From: Trichoplax sp. H2
Lineage: Eukaryota > Placozoa > Uniplacotomia > Trichoplacea
Length of the DNA: 64,000 bases
Assembly: GCA_003344405.1 (NCBI GenBank)
Contig: NOWV01000057.1
Location: 248,001 to 312,000 of the forward strand
Direction of reading: 5' to 3'
Position 1 is the stretch's first letter. Every line of letters starts with the position of its first letter. The position numbers and the translations under genes were made by a program. The notes under the pieces were generated by a model. The model saw nothing but the letters and a program-made list of their open reading frames with translations. It did no database searches and was not told the origin of the DNA. Below, piece after piece: positions 38,231 to 51,519 of this stretch.

Positions 38231-41200
38231 TTAATCATTTATTTGAGAGGATATCTTAGAACGATTTGTAACAATGTGATTCCAAAGTCGACATGCAGGT
38301 CCACCCCTTAAAAATAAAGAAATAAGTCAATATGCATAAAACCTGATATAGTTAATAGAAATCTTACTAATGAATTTTTAAGCTAAAATTTACTTTAAAT
38401 TCAGCTCTTTTAAATCTTCTCTAGTTATACAAGTCATAACATCTTCGTATGTAAATTGCTCTTCCTTAAACTGAAAAACGTTACACATTTCACTCAGGAT
38501 TTCAGATGTAAAATACCAGTAAATAAAAATTTAACTCTGAATACCTTACTAATATCCTCACTAGAAAAGTCTAAACTTTTAAGAAGGTTATTTAGGTCAT
38601 CCTCCCCTTTACGCGTAAACGAAAAATGTTATTTAAATTATCGCAGAAAAATAGTATTACACTAATTTACAACAAGATCTACTAGTAATTTTAGTTCCAA
38701 AACCTATGCTATCGATTAAATTGATTCGGTTATAAAAGCCGTACAATAATAACGCAATACTTGATTTACTACCTGGATTTTTAGAAATAAAAAAGTTCGC
38801 CTCACTGACCATCCCCTTAGTTGGTGTGCTAAATGAACAAATAAAGTAATTTCTGAAACATCCATATTTCGCAATTCCTAGATCCTTCACAGCTTTCCGG
38901 ATAATAATCATACCTTGATTGTAGGGCTTTCGTAAAGTGATTGTGAACGTCAATATCAGCCTTAAGCTGTCTATTAAATGTTTGTTTCACCTTTACCAAT
39001 TCTTCTAGCAATCTACGGATGTTAATAGTTGCAAAACAGTCAATGATGTTACTATCTATTATTGCTTACTTCCAAAAAACACATTTATCGCTGACATTAT
39101 TACCTCTGATTTTCTAAATTTAGTTGGGCTAGCTGTTCGTGAAGTTCGCTAGTATATTGAGACGTTTGGTCAGTTGTCTTAGTTATTAATGAAGCACTGC
39201 TACTGCTTTCGTGAAAAGTTCCTATTCCTCCTTGCTCAAACGCTTCACCGCCTATGCATTTAAAATATGTCCATTAAACTAGCTTCAACACGGTGTTCAA
39301 ATAAGATTATCTTATTTTCCTACTTTCAAAAAAATGACGAACGATACTGATTGAAAAAAATACTACATTGTAGTAGAGAACTTACTAGGTCCAAAGACTT
39401 CTGCAGCAGTATCAATTGCATTCTTCAGATGAGCTTCTATTGCAAATATCCAGTGCGGCTTAATATGCCCTTTAATAACTTCATTTACCTACAAATTCAA
39501 TCATTTATTTTCAATAAATAGAAATGAGCATTAACGCAGTAGTTTTCTATACACTGAGAGCAATGCAGAAAAAATTGCATAGAGATTTAAAGGTAGATAG
39601 AAAATAACTTACAACATCACGGAATAAATATAATGTATACAGCAATTCCTTTCGCGCACGTGAATCTCTGATAAATTTTGGAGTACCTACAAAAAGTTCC
39701 AATTAATTGTAACAATTTAGTTATTACATTCTGCTTACATATATTTTTCCATAATAATACCAATCCTTAGTACGTAGTCACACCTAGAAGCTCCGTCAGC
39801 GGCTGACGATCACCATTTTCAATTAATGCTTGCAAGCATGACAATAAAGTTTTCAAGTCATCCTATTCGTACACATGTATACAATAGTAAAGAATTCAGA
39901 TAACAAGAATCCCTTTTAAACTTAGGTGACACAAGCAATCCTGTTATATTAAAAATAAAATAATACTTCACCTTTGTTGTATTTAGATCATCACTATTTA
40001 TTTCCATGGCTAGTTTATCGTACCAGCAGTTACATATCTATTTGAAAAAAATTTTTCGTTCACGCGATAAATTAAAAATTGATAAACCTATAATATACAT
40101 TATGTTGATTACTACTTATAAAATCAACGTTTAGCGTCTAACCTTGTCAGCTTGCTCTTTCAAAACCTTCAAAACGATTATTTGCCTTTCGGAGTCTTTC
40201 CTTACCAATTCAAAATGATTATTCGAAGCATCCTGACCAGGAACTGAGGCTATAGAGTCATACTTAATAGTGGAACCAGGACTATGCAGGAATTAAAAAA
40301 TACAAAACGAGCGTGAATGTTGCTGTTTCTTGCATTCATCCATTAATAGCAGCGGAATTAATACCTATCATCACTACCACTGTGACTATTTGCGATGCTT
40401 CCTATTTCCTCTCCTGGAGATAATATTTGATCTGGATCTAGAGAATAGCATATATTTCAAATTCTGCAATTCATTCAGTTCTTGCTAGGCATGTATGCAT
40501 GCATATATAACAATTTAAATACCTTTAAGTCGCTGAGTCGAAGACTTTAAACTTTTTGATATGCGATGTCTAACCAAACAATAAATTGATAAGATTTACT
40601 GCGCCGAGGTAATCTTCTTAAAATTATCACGATAAACGCTTACCTTTTCAAAAATAAATGAGCTAATAAATGAGCAGCAGTTGATCTTTTATTGGGATCG
40701 GGTTCAAAGCAGCACCTAATTAATTAATTTCGCATATATTATTTGTATAACTATTATTCTACATCAGCGTATCCTGAAAAATCAATAAGAAATTCTGTTT
40801 TTAAAGGCAACTCGTGGACGCACTTTTCTAGAAAATCTTTCGCAGATGATGATAAATTTTCTGGAATATCAGGATGAACTTTAAACATTCCTACTTTAAA
40901 CATAGCTGCATGAGGGTCACCAAGCTGTGGATTAATATATAAAAATTATAAGATGAACTAAATCTAGTGATATTAACTAATACCATAAGAATATATTGGT
41001 GATGATGATACCTCGTAAAAAGGCGGCTTTCCGGTAGCCATTTCAATCATAGTGCATCCAAGGGACCAAATATCGGCCTATAAGAATGATGACATAAGAA
41101 ACTGGTGCAATATCGAAAAATTTTACATAAACGGTATACGTATAAGGAACTACATACTGGAGGTCCATGTCCACGTAGTCCTTTATCTATTACTTCTGGT

Positions 41201-44200
41201 GCCATATACTGCATTGTTCCTATAGCACAATTTCATATATGCCGCTTAAATAGATACCAATTTACGAGGACACACATTTATTTATTACTCGTACCCTTAA
41301 AAGATTCACAATATGGATTAAGGCCTGCTAAGCGTTTAGATGTACCAAAATCCGATATTTTTACAGCTCCATTATAAGTATTTACCAATACATTGTCACC
41401 TTGATTATGAATTCCGCATAAATTAAAACGTACCTAAACGGATTGCTCATAAATCTAAAAGATTGCAGTAAGCAATTTCAGTACTCACCCTTAATATCAC
41501 GGTGGACAATTTTTTGATCATGCTGGAGTAATTGTTATAAAAAATCAAAATTTTAGCATAATTGATAACAATCACATAGAAATTGCTATTAACAAATTAA
41601 GGCAAAATAACGAAATTTTTACTTATATTTTGATTAAAATAATAAATGCATGCGCTACAGATAATATAATAACTACCAGATATTTTATTCCCTCTAAAAT
41701 TTGTCTAGTGTAATATTTTATAGTATTTTCATCTAATGGACCCCATTTTGATTTGATAAGAGTCGATAAACTTCCTGAAAGTATAATTTCAATAATTAAT
41801 GAAGGATAAAAATTCTCTGTGGCTACATCGAAGCCAATCTAGTATTAGCAGCTTCAAAGTGAGAATTGTACCTCCAGGAACTCTTTCCATAAAAATTTTA
41901 AAGACTCCGTCTTCAGTGATAGCTCCCATATATTGCACAATGTTCTTATGAGATATTTTAGAATGTAACCTAATCTCTTCTTGTAATGGTTCGACATTGC
42001 TAAAATATAAATTATGTATACATGTGGTGTATTAAGAATAATAATATCCGTACAAATTAGAAGAAAATCTGGTAAAGCAGCGTACGTAGCAACTTTAATT
42101 GGAATCTCCTTAATAGCTAATTTCGTTTTCGTCAACATATTTCTTCCAGCAAAAACCGTTCCGAAAGATCCACGACCGAGCACAATTCTGTTCCCCAAAT
42201 CGTCTAATTCGTATTCGAACTATTTAAAATAAAGAAGATGTACATAAACTTGTCTTTAATTATCTTCAGCGAACCGATTTGAAATAGGGACTCAATCAAC
42301 TACAGAGTAAAGCTAGTGATTCATGATAAATTACTTCAAGAGGCTCCTCAGTAAACATGGTATCTTCGTTATGAAGAATAGAGCTATCTAATTCATTATA
42401 AATTTTTGACATCAAATCCCAGAACCTAGATAAATACCATACTTTAGCACGAAACTGTACATCTGATGCTTTACCAGTTGTCTCCAACTTCGATAAATGC
42501 AAATATCTGAATACCTTTGCCTCTGAATATTCGAAGGAAAATATAGCTGAAAATCGTATGAGCTTTGAATTACATATAGGAAGGCACACCTATCGTCCCT
42601 TTGGTAAAGGCTAACATAAAATTCGGATACATCGGATATCAATAGCGTCAATAAATATACAAGCATAGCTAAGCGTACATTCATTGTTCGTTTGATAAAA
42701 AAGCGTTAAAGCAACTATACCGAACACTTTTGATAGAAGAAGATACAAAAAGCCATTCCGTAATTCCCTAAATATGACAGAATAGTTGCTAATTACTTAA
42801 AATAGGAAATATTTTGAATTTTTTTGTGGTTAGTACATACGTTAGAGTCCTTCGGAACAACTTCCCATAAACGTATGCTCTTAAAATATAAAAACGAGAT
42901 ACAATTAATGCTGGGTTAACTTTCGAACATGATTACGTAACTAAAAATCATCAATTAAGTGTGAAACCTTCTCTTCGGCCTCCGTATTAATTAAAATATA
43001 GCAAGGAATGTACTCATTAGTTAATTCCATTAATAATACCTAAAACAGGAGAATCGCAATAATATATTCTAATGATGATGCAGCCAATAGTTGCAGTAAT
43101 TTTATCTTAGTAATAATATATAATTATTAAAGGTCCATTTTATGTATGGTGCTAGCACACCATACATCTCATGATCTCTAATTACATCTCTGTAAATAGT
43201 ACATACCGGAAATCTAACGTCAGAGCACTCTGCCTGGGTAGCTTCAGTGAAGAAATCTAGCCAAAACGAATATACCTAAATGTAATACAAATTTTTAATA
43301 AATAATGAAATCATCAAAAAATTAGTAAATTGTGAACGTACACGTAAATATCTATATATAGAAGGAATTACCTTGTAGTCTCTAGTTTCCATAATATCTT
43401 CAGGATCTTTGCGAAAACTCTTAATAAGGCTTATATTACCTAGCGTTGATTTCAAAAACCTAGAAATAAATGACGAACCCCTTCATTACTAACATTTATG
43501 TAGTAATTTTGACGTTACATAAGCATAATATTTCAATATATGTAACTACTTTAAATTTGATTATCTTTACCAGGTTTGCGGTTTAAGCTTAAACATGCAT
43601 TCTGCAGCTATAATTGTTTTTGTATAATCCTCAGCTAAAACGCTAACTTCAAAAAATGTTGCAACATCCCAGTAATCTTCTAGCGAAGATAAGCTACCTT
43701 TCCTGCCAAGTAGCGTATTTAATGTCATAGCTAAGAAAGGCCCAACAAAGAACATGACTTACACTAATTCATATTATTAAATAGACGAAGTACAACATAG
43801 GATCGGAGTTTAAGCGAGTATGATCACCAACAATCAGTCATAGACTATTTCATGTAACTGCCAAATACACATTAGGCAAAGATAATAATGGACCTAATCT
43901 TATATACTAACAGAGCTAGGCCCATGTGAGGCAATTCTAAGCTAAATTTAGGAATCTTTTCAATATACCAAATTTGAAATAGCAGGTTCATGTACTGTAG
44001 TACTAAACTTAGATCACATAGAATGATTAACTGAGAATACCGGCGATACTAACTTGTCTAAATTTATCACAATCAATATCAATAAATCAAATTATCAAAT
44101 CAGTAACTGAATAAAGTATAATGTATATAATGAACGATGGAAGAGGGAATTCATTTCACAATCATTACTACTGCAATAAAGCTACTTGCCTATTTGTTGT

Positions 44201-47200
44201 AGCTCAGCAGATAAAGAGAATCTCTCTCCTGCTATAACTAACAGCGTAGCTAAATTTATACCAGCATATTCATTTGGTTGAATTTTATATCCTTTACGAT
44301 ACCTGTAGAAGTTTAATACAACGCAAAGTTAGACTGTATCAGAATATACGAAGGATCTTTATCTACTACGCGATATACATGTAACAATTGTTTTTACCAG
44401 TGTATAGCTTTATCTCTACTATCGTTATCAGTATACTCTGATTCGCTAAATTTATCCTTATAGATTCGTCCAAATAAACAGAGAACATTGGGTACATGAT
44501 TTTCCGACTTTAATAACATTTTCTCCAGCACTTGTATAGCTTTATCTCGGTCTCCTTCTTTATTTCTCCTACATTTTTTATATAAAAATCTTTAATTGAT
44601 ACCGAAATTATTGTTACAATTTACATGAGCACGTACTGTAGGCCTAAAGTACAGCAAGACTATTCATATGGATCATATAGATTACTAGGTATCAATTTAA
44701 ATGAACAATTCTGTGTCAACCTATTCAGTGCAAAAGCGTAAAGCTGTTGTATGGGGCCTTTCATGGTCTCCTTGTGATTTGGTAATTCATTAATTAACTT
44801 CACCATAGAGTCGTAATCCTATTTAAATGATTTTTAATAGTTGATTATTAATTCAGAATACATCTACCATAGCATAAACTATTTATTGACGCGATGCTAA
44901 CGACAACATTAGGGCGTGCTAGTTTTTGTATTAGCAATTCAACAAGTTGTAACAAAGTACCTGGATATCACGATATGTTAACATTAAATTATGCAAGATG
45001 TCTGCGGTAAATAAAGCAGGATCATCCAATGTAGCCTTTAATCTCGTCAATTCCTAAAAAATATAAGTTTACGTAAATAATTATGAAGACAACCTATGTT
45101 CTATCATCACCGGTTTAACAGCAACTAGGCCGGTTCTTAGTTATATCATAAAGTAAAAACAACCGCTACATCAGGAATTGTACTCTTGTCGATACGTGAT
45201 ACCATACTGCTACTATATTTACCGATAGTTACAAGACACTTTCATGCTTACCTTGACAAGATCTTCCTTCGAAAGTTTCTCTCTGGCTCTCCGTAGGTCG
45301 CGCAGAAAGATTTCCTTAATATGCTTTCTACGGACAAAGTAAATACAAATTTGGTTTAGATATTATCTGAAATGAAGTCTGCATGACAACATTTTTATCA
45401 GCAATGTTGTAAGATAACGATAAGTTATATATCAACGCTAGAGCGACGAGGTAGGTTAAAATAATAGCATCACTTATCCACGTTATCGTGTAAAAAAAAT
45501 GAATTATTCCTACGCCTCTCTATGGATAGAGTGCTACTGTTGGTTGATTTGATCAGATGACAACAACAACTTGTGAAATCATTATTATTGGTTTTTACTA
45601 ATATAGCTACATGAACGATGAATTCTAAATCAAAATGATGAGACAGACTTTCAATGACACACTGTATATGGTAATGAAAGTGATAATATTGTCATCAGAA
45701 ATTTAATCAATTACAAAATGTGCTATTGTACCATCATCTTATTTCTTAACAAGCATTAAGTTTATTCAAATTACCCTACTAGCATTAGTAGCATAATACT
45801 ATTATCCTTAACACTATCATTTCCTAGATCGAGTGGATAAGAACCGATTTTACCGTTTATTAATTTCAAATTCTTTAATTTTTCTCTTTATACCGGACAG
45901 TAACGTCATCCCTTGTATATCTCTTCTTCCTATTCCAACGGTAAACTTTCTAGATATGAAGGCAGTATTGCTAGGATTTATCGTATAGGGCAAAAAGGTA
46001 TGGCTTGTGACAGATAACTGAAGTGGTGAGACATGAATGATAGCAGTTAATCGATTGATAATTTATATCATTGGATTTTAAAACATTTGAAGTAGATCAA
46101 TGACTACAGTATCCGATGTGCAGAATGTGACATCTTTGCAAAACGAAATTAGCTACCCAAAGTGACTAGGCTACAGATTCCATGCAAAGTCGAAAAGGTT
46201 GTAAAATACAGTATAGGTATGATACACTGAATGCATGCAAAGGAGAGAATCGTAGCTGATTAATAATAATTATTAATGACAACAAAATCAATAAGTAATA
46301 AACTACCAAAAATTGATTAACCGCTAGCAGAGACTATTCAACCTTTTCAGGAATTAACAATAATATCATCCTACGCGCATATGACTAGAACAAGCGTTCT
46401 CCAATACTACAGTGCAGTATCTTGTACGCATAGACATAGCTATTCCGATTTCCTACTAGGCATACACGACCGTAGCAAAAAGTAATAAATTGGCATTAGC
46501 ATGTGGATTCCATTATCATTATCATTATTAATTAGTTAATTAAAAGCAATGATGACAATCGAATTTGGTACTAAAAACAAAACACAGTACCGCCGATTTA
46601 TAATTGACAGGTGAGCAAGATATATATCAACATAGTAACCTATCCACTTTTATCATATAGTATTATAGCGATTTCTTACGCTAATGGCATGAGTTGCTTC
46701 ATCATCGTTATCATTTAACAGGACGATATTATGCCTCATATCGAAACTTTCACGAACAGCTAATTGATACAAAAGAGGGGCACGTTGAGCAACAACAGAT
46801 CTTGAAAGAGAACGAAAAAAAAATTAAGTGTCAAGATAATTCCATTCTACCAGCTTCAACGTATCATAATCATTGATATTCATTGTTGTTATCAATTTCA
46901 TAAACAGGAATTTAAGCGGCTAAATCATTTATAACATGACTATTCGATTGGGGTATTATATTATTATGACGCAAGTGAAGTAAGTCATTGCAGGCTACAT
47001 AAGCAATTCTTTTAAGGTAAACATCTGAGAAAATATCATCGTATCGAAACTAATAACATACAGTAGGATAAACAAGTATACTGCAACGCTTAGGAAAGGT
47101 CTTTTAAAAGTACGGGAGCCTGCAAGATATCCCATTATATTCTATAATTAATTAATCATCATCGGCTACAATATGATTCTACAAAAGATGATACAACAAG

Positions 47201-47975
47201 CTAGCAGAATAAGCTCACACCAGACTGCGCGGTCGATGATAATGTTATTTACAGTATTGTATTATCGTTTCGTTGCGGCTAGCGTAGGGCAGTCTTGGGA
47301 ACATAGCAAGCATAACAAGAAAAACTTTTACAATATCGTTTTACCAAGAATACTTTCTACATAAATAGTGGGCTACATATAAGACTTGGTAGACGCCGGA
47401 TTCATTAATTCATTAATCCTCCTACAATGATGACCCAAAGTGGGCATCCACTCTTACAGTATGGGCGTTACTCACTGCTAGCCAATATTATTTGATTGTG
47501 ATTTAATGACGATTTCACTCAAGATTGCCAACCTGTTACAGTACATTTACTGTTTGCATTTGGCATTGGAAACTTTGCAGTACTGATCACTACGCCAGTC
47601 TATGCTGTCTATGACGATAGTTGCAGATGATGTTGTACAGTATATCAAAAGGATTACTGTTAGTAGATCCAGTTTGAATAAAGTATGGTAGTGATGCATT
47701 GTCCTGGTTGGTTTTATTCTTAAGGTTGCAAGAAAATCAACAGGGAAAACTACTCACATATCCACAATGGCTATATCTGTATTATAAAAGGAATCAAGAA
47801 CGGCCGTTTCACCAAAGTCTAAACGGCCAAATGGTACCACTTCCATCTTTATTTTTCTATCTTTGCAAGCTTGTTGAGCACATTTCAATGCTACCTCATT
47901 GCTGCCAATGAAAACGGCTCTGCCTGATGGCGATAGTCGTAGGCTCGATTCTTTGGTGTTTAGCTTCAGCGGCAT
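38231..47975 (-). CDS. ASK-family MAP kinase kinase kinase (MAP3K5/MAP3K15-like)
   Basis: Stress-activated Ser/Thr kinase that phosphorylates MAP2Ks upstream of JNK and p38. Every region of vertebrate ASK1 is represented. The N-terminal block is in exons 47975-47758 ([20 protein letters not shown]), 46800-46680 ([19 protein letters not shown]) and 46017-45854 ([14 protein letters not shown]). The central regulatory/TPR-like region is at about 45.3-43.3 kb ([32 protein letters not shown]). The kinase domain is at about 42.2-40.6 kb: [13 protein letters not shown] glycine loop, LAIKEIP catalytic Lys, [11 protein letters not shown] catalytic loop, [12 protein letters not shown], and [14 protein letters not shown]. 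The C-terminal part has [36 protein letters not shown], a coiled coil ([17 protein letters not shown]) and a SAM-like tail ending in exons 38470-38394 and 38306-38231 ([16 protein letters not shown]). The kinase residues look intact. The start is the ATG at 47975; vertebrate ASK1 has a longer N-terminus, so an upstream exon is possible. Confidence 0.95.
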
Positions 47976-48975
47976 GATGATGCTCTTTCCACAGGATTCA
48001 ACAGCTGTAGATGAGTATAGACAGATTAAAAGGCTAAAATATCTCTATCGTATAGCCAATTTCCTTCAAATTGGATTGCCCACTGGATTTAAATCTCACA
48101 TCTACAGAGCGCTAGCTTCAATTTTAATGAATTAATTTATTAATTAACCTAGCCAAGGTCTTTCATCTTCCACTAGGTTCACTCAACTGTTGGAATGAGT
48201 TACTCCCTAGTCACGATCAATGGGTGACCAGTGACAAGTGTAGGGAACACGTCTTCTCAATGTCGTCGTACTGCAGTACCGTCACTATTTGTTGTGACAC
48301 ACTAACACTTGACCTTTCGGCCAGTTGTCAATTTTCCACTTCCACTGCCATTTCACTGGGATATCAACAACAACAACTGAGTGGAGCATAGCATGCTGTT
48401 ACAGCTGTACAGTACTGTACACTGGTATAGTACTGTACACTGTATACAGTACAGTACTGTACAGTAGTGTACTGTACTGTACAGTGTACTGTGTACAATA
48501 CTCTACCATCAACTACACTGTACAGTGTACAGTGTAAAGTACTCTGCCATCGACTACTGTACACTGTACCGTACTATACACATTGTACTGTACAGTGCGC
48601 TACAGTGTACAGTGCACAGTATTCGATCATCGACTACATTGTACACTGTACAGTACAGTACTGTACACTGTACAGTGCGGTACAGTACTGTACAGTACTC
48701 TACCATCGACGACACTGTACTGTACACTGTACCCTACAGTACCGTGCTACTGCTACAGTACACTCTATCGCTAGAAAGACCCTTAATTAATGAGACAGTC
48801 TCTACGGTGCTGTACTGTACTGTACAGTACTGTACACTGTACGGTAACGCATTTTAACATTGCCCTACAGTACCTGGAATATCAGAACTCTAGTCAGTGT
48901 AGTAGTCAGTACTTTTAACGCGGCTAAATTTAAATTCTCCGCGGAACCCTTTGCCTCATCATCGCACTCTTCAAG
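47976..48975. other. Divergent promoter region between the ASK and SKA3 genes
   Basis: About 1 kb separates the two start codons, which face away from each other. The middle is taken up by the GTAC-rich palindromic tract annotated separately. Frames open across the tract are products of its repetitive nature. No TATA box or other named element can be assigned. Confidence 0.5.
48405..48850. repeat. GTAC/TACTGTACAGTA palindromic low-complexity tract
   Basis: Almost the whole stretch is made of GTAC, TACAGT and ACTGTA words arranged as nested perfect palindromes such as GTACAGTACTGTACAG. Interspersed are near-identical spacers (ACTCTACCATCGACTAC and variants at about 48500, 48550, 48625 and 48700), so there is also a 60-100 bp higher-order periodicity. 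It can fold into hairpins or cruciforms on either strand. Confidence 0.9.
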
Positions 48976-51519
48976 ATGCAGACCCAAGGTAAGATCGAGT
49001 AGATTGAAATGAAACAGGGAATAGACTAAATCGCTGCTATCGATTTCAACTAAGAATGCTAGTAACGAGACTGTTGGATGGATAGTTGCGTGTTTTTCAA
49101 CGCTTATCGATCTTCTAGTACGTGTAGAGTCGATCGCTAAGAGCTTTGTGGACGAGTTGAGTGAATTTGGTCGCAACATCGAAAATAATATCGCAAGCTT
49201 GAACACGGATAGTCAGCATAGTTGTGAAGCATATCAACGTGCGAAAGATCAAATTACCAGTAATGCGCTAGAATTACAGGTACTGTGATACGTAACATAC
49301 GTTGTTGTTTTGCATGGACAGTATACAGTATTATTATCAGAGCCACTTTCGATAACATCAGTTTGAAATGCCTAATCACCCACTAAACTTGCAATGAATT
49401 CCATATTAATCACTTGGTCAATACTCACATTACGCTTTAGAATAAGTTAGAGAGTCTCATTCACCAGTCTGAGCAACAATCATTCAAGCAAATGTTAGTA
49501 AGTATCCAAAAACAATTTGAAACAACATCCAAAGATTATCAAGAAATGGACAGCCATTTCCGAAATTATGGCTACAGTAGTCCCAAGATTGGTATGCACA
49601 CTCGACATTCAGAATTTGCTTTATTGTATAATCATGAATAAATTGAATTGACAAACTGTCTACTCCACTCTACCTATTTCACCTAAATAGAAAATAAAGA
49701 GAATACCACTCCTGAGGATGATAAGGAAGTAGATACCGATCCTTCTAGGTAAAAATTATCGAATGCCGTAAAGCTCTTTGTTCCATTTCTAACTATCGAA
49801 AAAATGCGATACTTTTGACGTGGATTTCACTGGGAAGTTTGTATTGATAATAAATTGGTCTCGTTGTTGTTATTGATTTATAAAGCAACCAGCCACCTTT
49901 AAATGCCACACCAAAACTCGAAGGACTTTCACATTTCGCCTTGGAAGCTATCCGTAAACAACAGTTCGACGAACTGCAATCCGGTATGTAGATCTTAAAT
50001 ATCATGAGTTCAGTATAGCGTATACTGTACAATACATACCAGTATACTACTGAGACTTCGAAAGAGAAAGAGCGGCTCACACTTTCCCTTTAGTAATCTC
50101 GACAGTGACTCAAATTCTTTTATCAAAGTTTAAACCACTTGTGGTAACAGTAATTTTAGCTAAACTGACAATACAATAATTTTATACGGGTATACATTAA
50201 TCAACCTAATTCCAAGTCAGCCTGTGTGCTTATCATGGTAATGATGTATTCTAATCTTGTAGGCAATGTATCGTTAAGTGGAATAAATAAGCACACCAAT
50301 ATTCCAAAGACCGATACACCGCCATTGCCAGACTTTAAAACACCTGGACTCAATCGAAAAAAACAATGCTTACGAAAAGATTCAAAATTAGCAAATGCCT
50401 TAAATAATATAGATAATGAATCCTCTATCCCCAAAAGACCAAGGATAAGTATGCTAGAAAATGAGGAAGGTGAGACAGCATTCAAGAAATGCGCACATAA
50501 TTCATTTATGCAATTTTCTAAACATGCTTTTAGTTACAACGTTGTTGTGTTGTTGAAGCTAGTTTTATTTATTAGTAAACCGCAGTCAATGTTATTTGTT
50601 GTTTATAAATATTCTCTGATGCCGTATACGATAGATTACGATATTACGGAGCAACTTCAGTCACCATGCATGCCGCAACTGGCGACTCCTGGATTAATTA
50701 CGAAGTCAACGACAAAAAAGAAAGCGACTCTAGCAACAGGTTATGAAACAAACTTGTATAAAGCATGAGTATACAGTATACTAGTACTATATGTACAGTC
50801 TATATGGTATACCGTGCACGATGGTAATACGAATAGAATGGAATAGTCTGATAACGTTTTAAATTTTAAGACGTAAATTTGATAATTATTTCTCAAAAAA
50901 ATTAAACAGAACTGTATTCCGTAATGTTTCTATGTTTTGAAGTAATGCATAATACTGCTGTATTGTTTTGTGATCGTAGAACCTGCCCCCGTAGTTGATA
51001 GTGTTTGTGCAAGTTTCCTTGGCCATGCTGGAGTGAACAGTCCATTGTACTCTCCAAATCGAAGCGATAAAGATAACTTGAGCACCTTAGTCTCGGAAGC
51101 AACCGCAGCTATCAGTAAATTATCATCTGAAGAATACCAAGAATATAGTAATAGTGTCAATAATCCAATGGATTTGCAATTTCTAAACCTAACAATTGCG
51201 AAACTTAACTCTTTGGTAATCGGGTCAGAAATTGGTATGATATGCGTATCTCTCTTTGATAACAGAATGATAAATATATAAGTATAAATGTGAGAAGGGT
51301 TGTAGAAGTGCTTATTTTAATCTGTCTTGCACTTTTTATTTATGTCCATTAACAATTTCCTGAAATACCATAGCTGGTGAAAGATTAGTGATTGATAAGG
51401 CATTACTCTGTGAAAAAGTTGGGATTGATGGGGTCAAATGCAATCGGACGTTATTGCAGCTTTACAAGTTGAAGCGACTACGTAAAAGTTCAGTTGCTGG
51501 AAAATATTTGGTACGTTAA
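48976..51519 (+). CDS. SKA3: SKA3-like spindle and kinetochore-associated protein (9 exons, about 408 aa)
   Basis: Subunit of the Ska complex, which couples kinetochores to microtubules in mitosis. Exons: 48976-48988, 49086-49279, 49441-49591, 49691-49748, 49886-49983, 50263-50469, 50635-50739, 50980-51234 and 51374-51519; 409 codons with the stop, against 412 residues in human SKA3. A helical N-terminal dimerisation region ends in HFRNYGYSSPKIG, matching the QKYGYSP motif of vertebrate SKA3. A long disordered part follows with repeated Thr-Pro motifs: ATPKLEGLSHFALEAIRKQ (human TPKLEHFGISEY), TPPLPDFKTPGL and LATPGLITKST. The segment ISKLSSEEYQEYSNS then resembles the family's C-terminal LLSKYN helix. 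The first exon is only 13 nt (M-Q-T-Q) and is chosen because it fits phase; it is the weakest part. The Thr-Pro sites are likely CDK1 targets (inference). Confidence 0.85.

Noticed and set aside
48325-48857. Several overlapping frames on both strands with Tyr/Cys/Thr/Val-rich translations
   Set aside because: They are the frames of a GTAC/CTGTA low-complexity tract, which has few stop codons; they are not proteins.
48865-49206. A 113-codon minus-strand frame opposite the SKA3 start
   Set aside because: It begins at a non-ATG codon and is antisense to the SKA3 exons, whose helical translation and splice phases are convincing on the plus strand.
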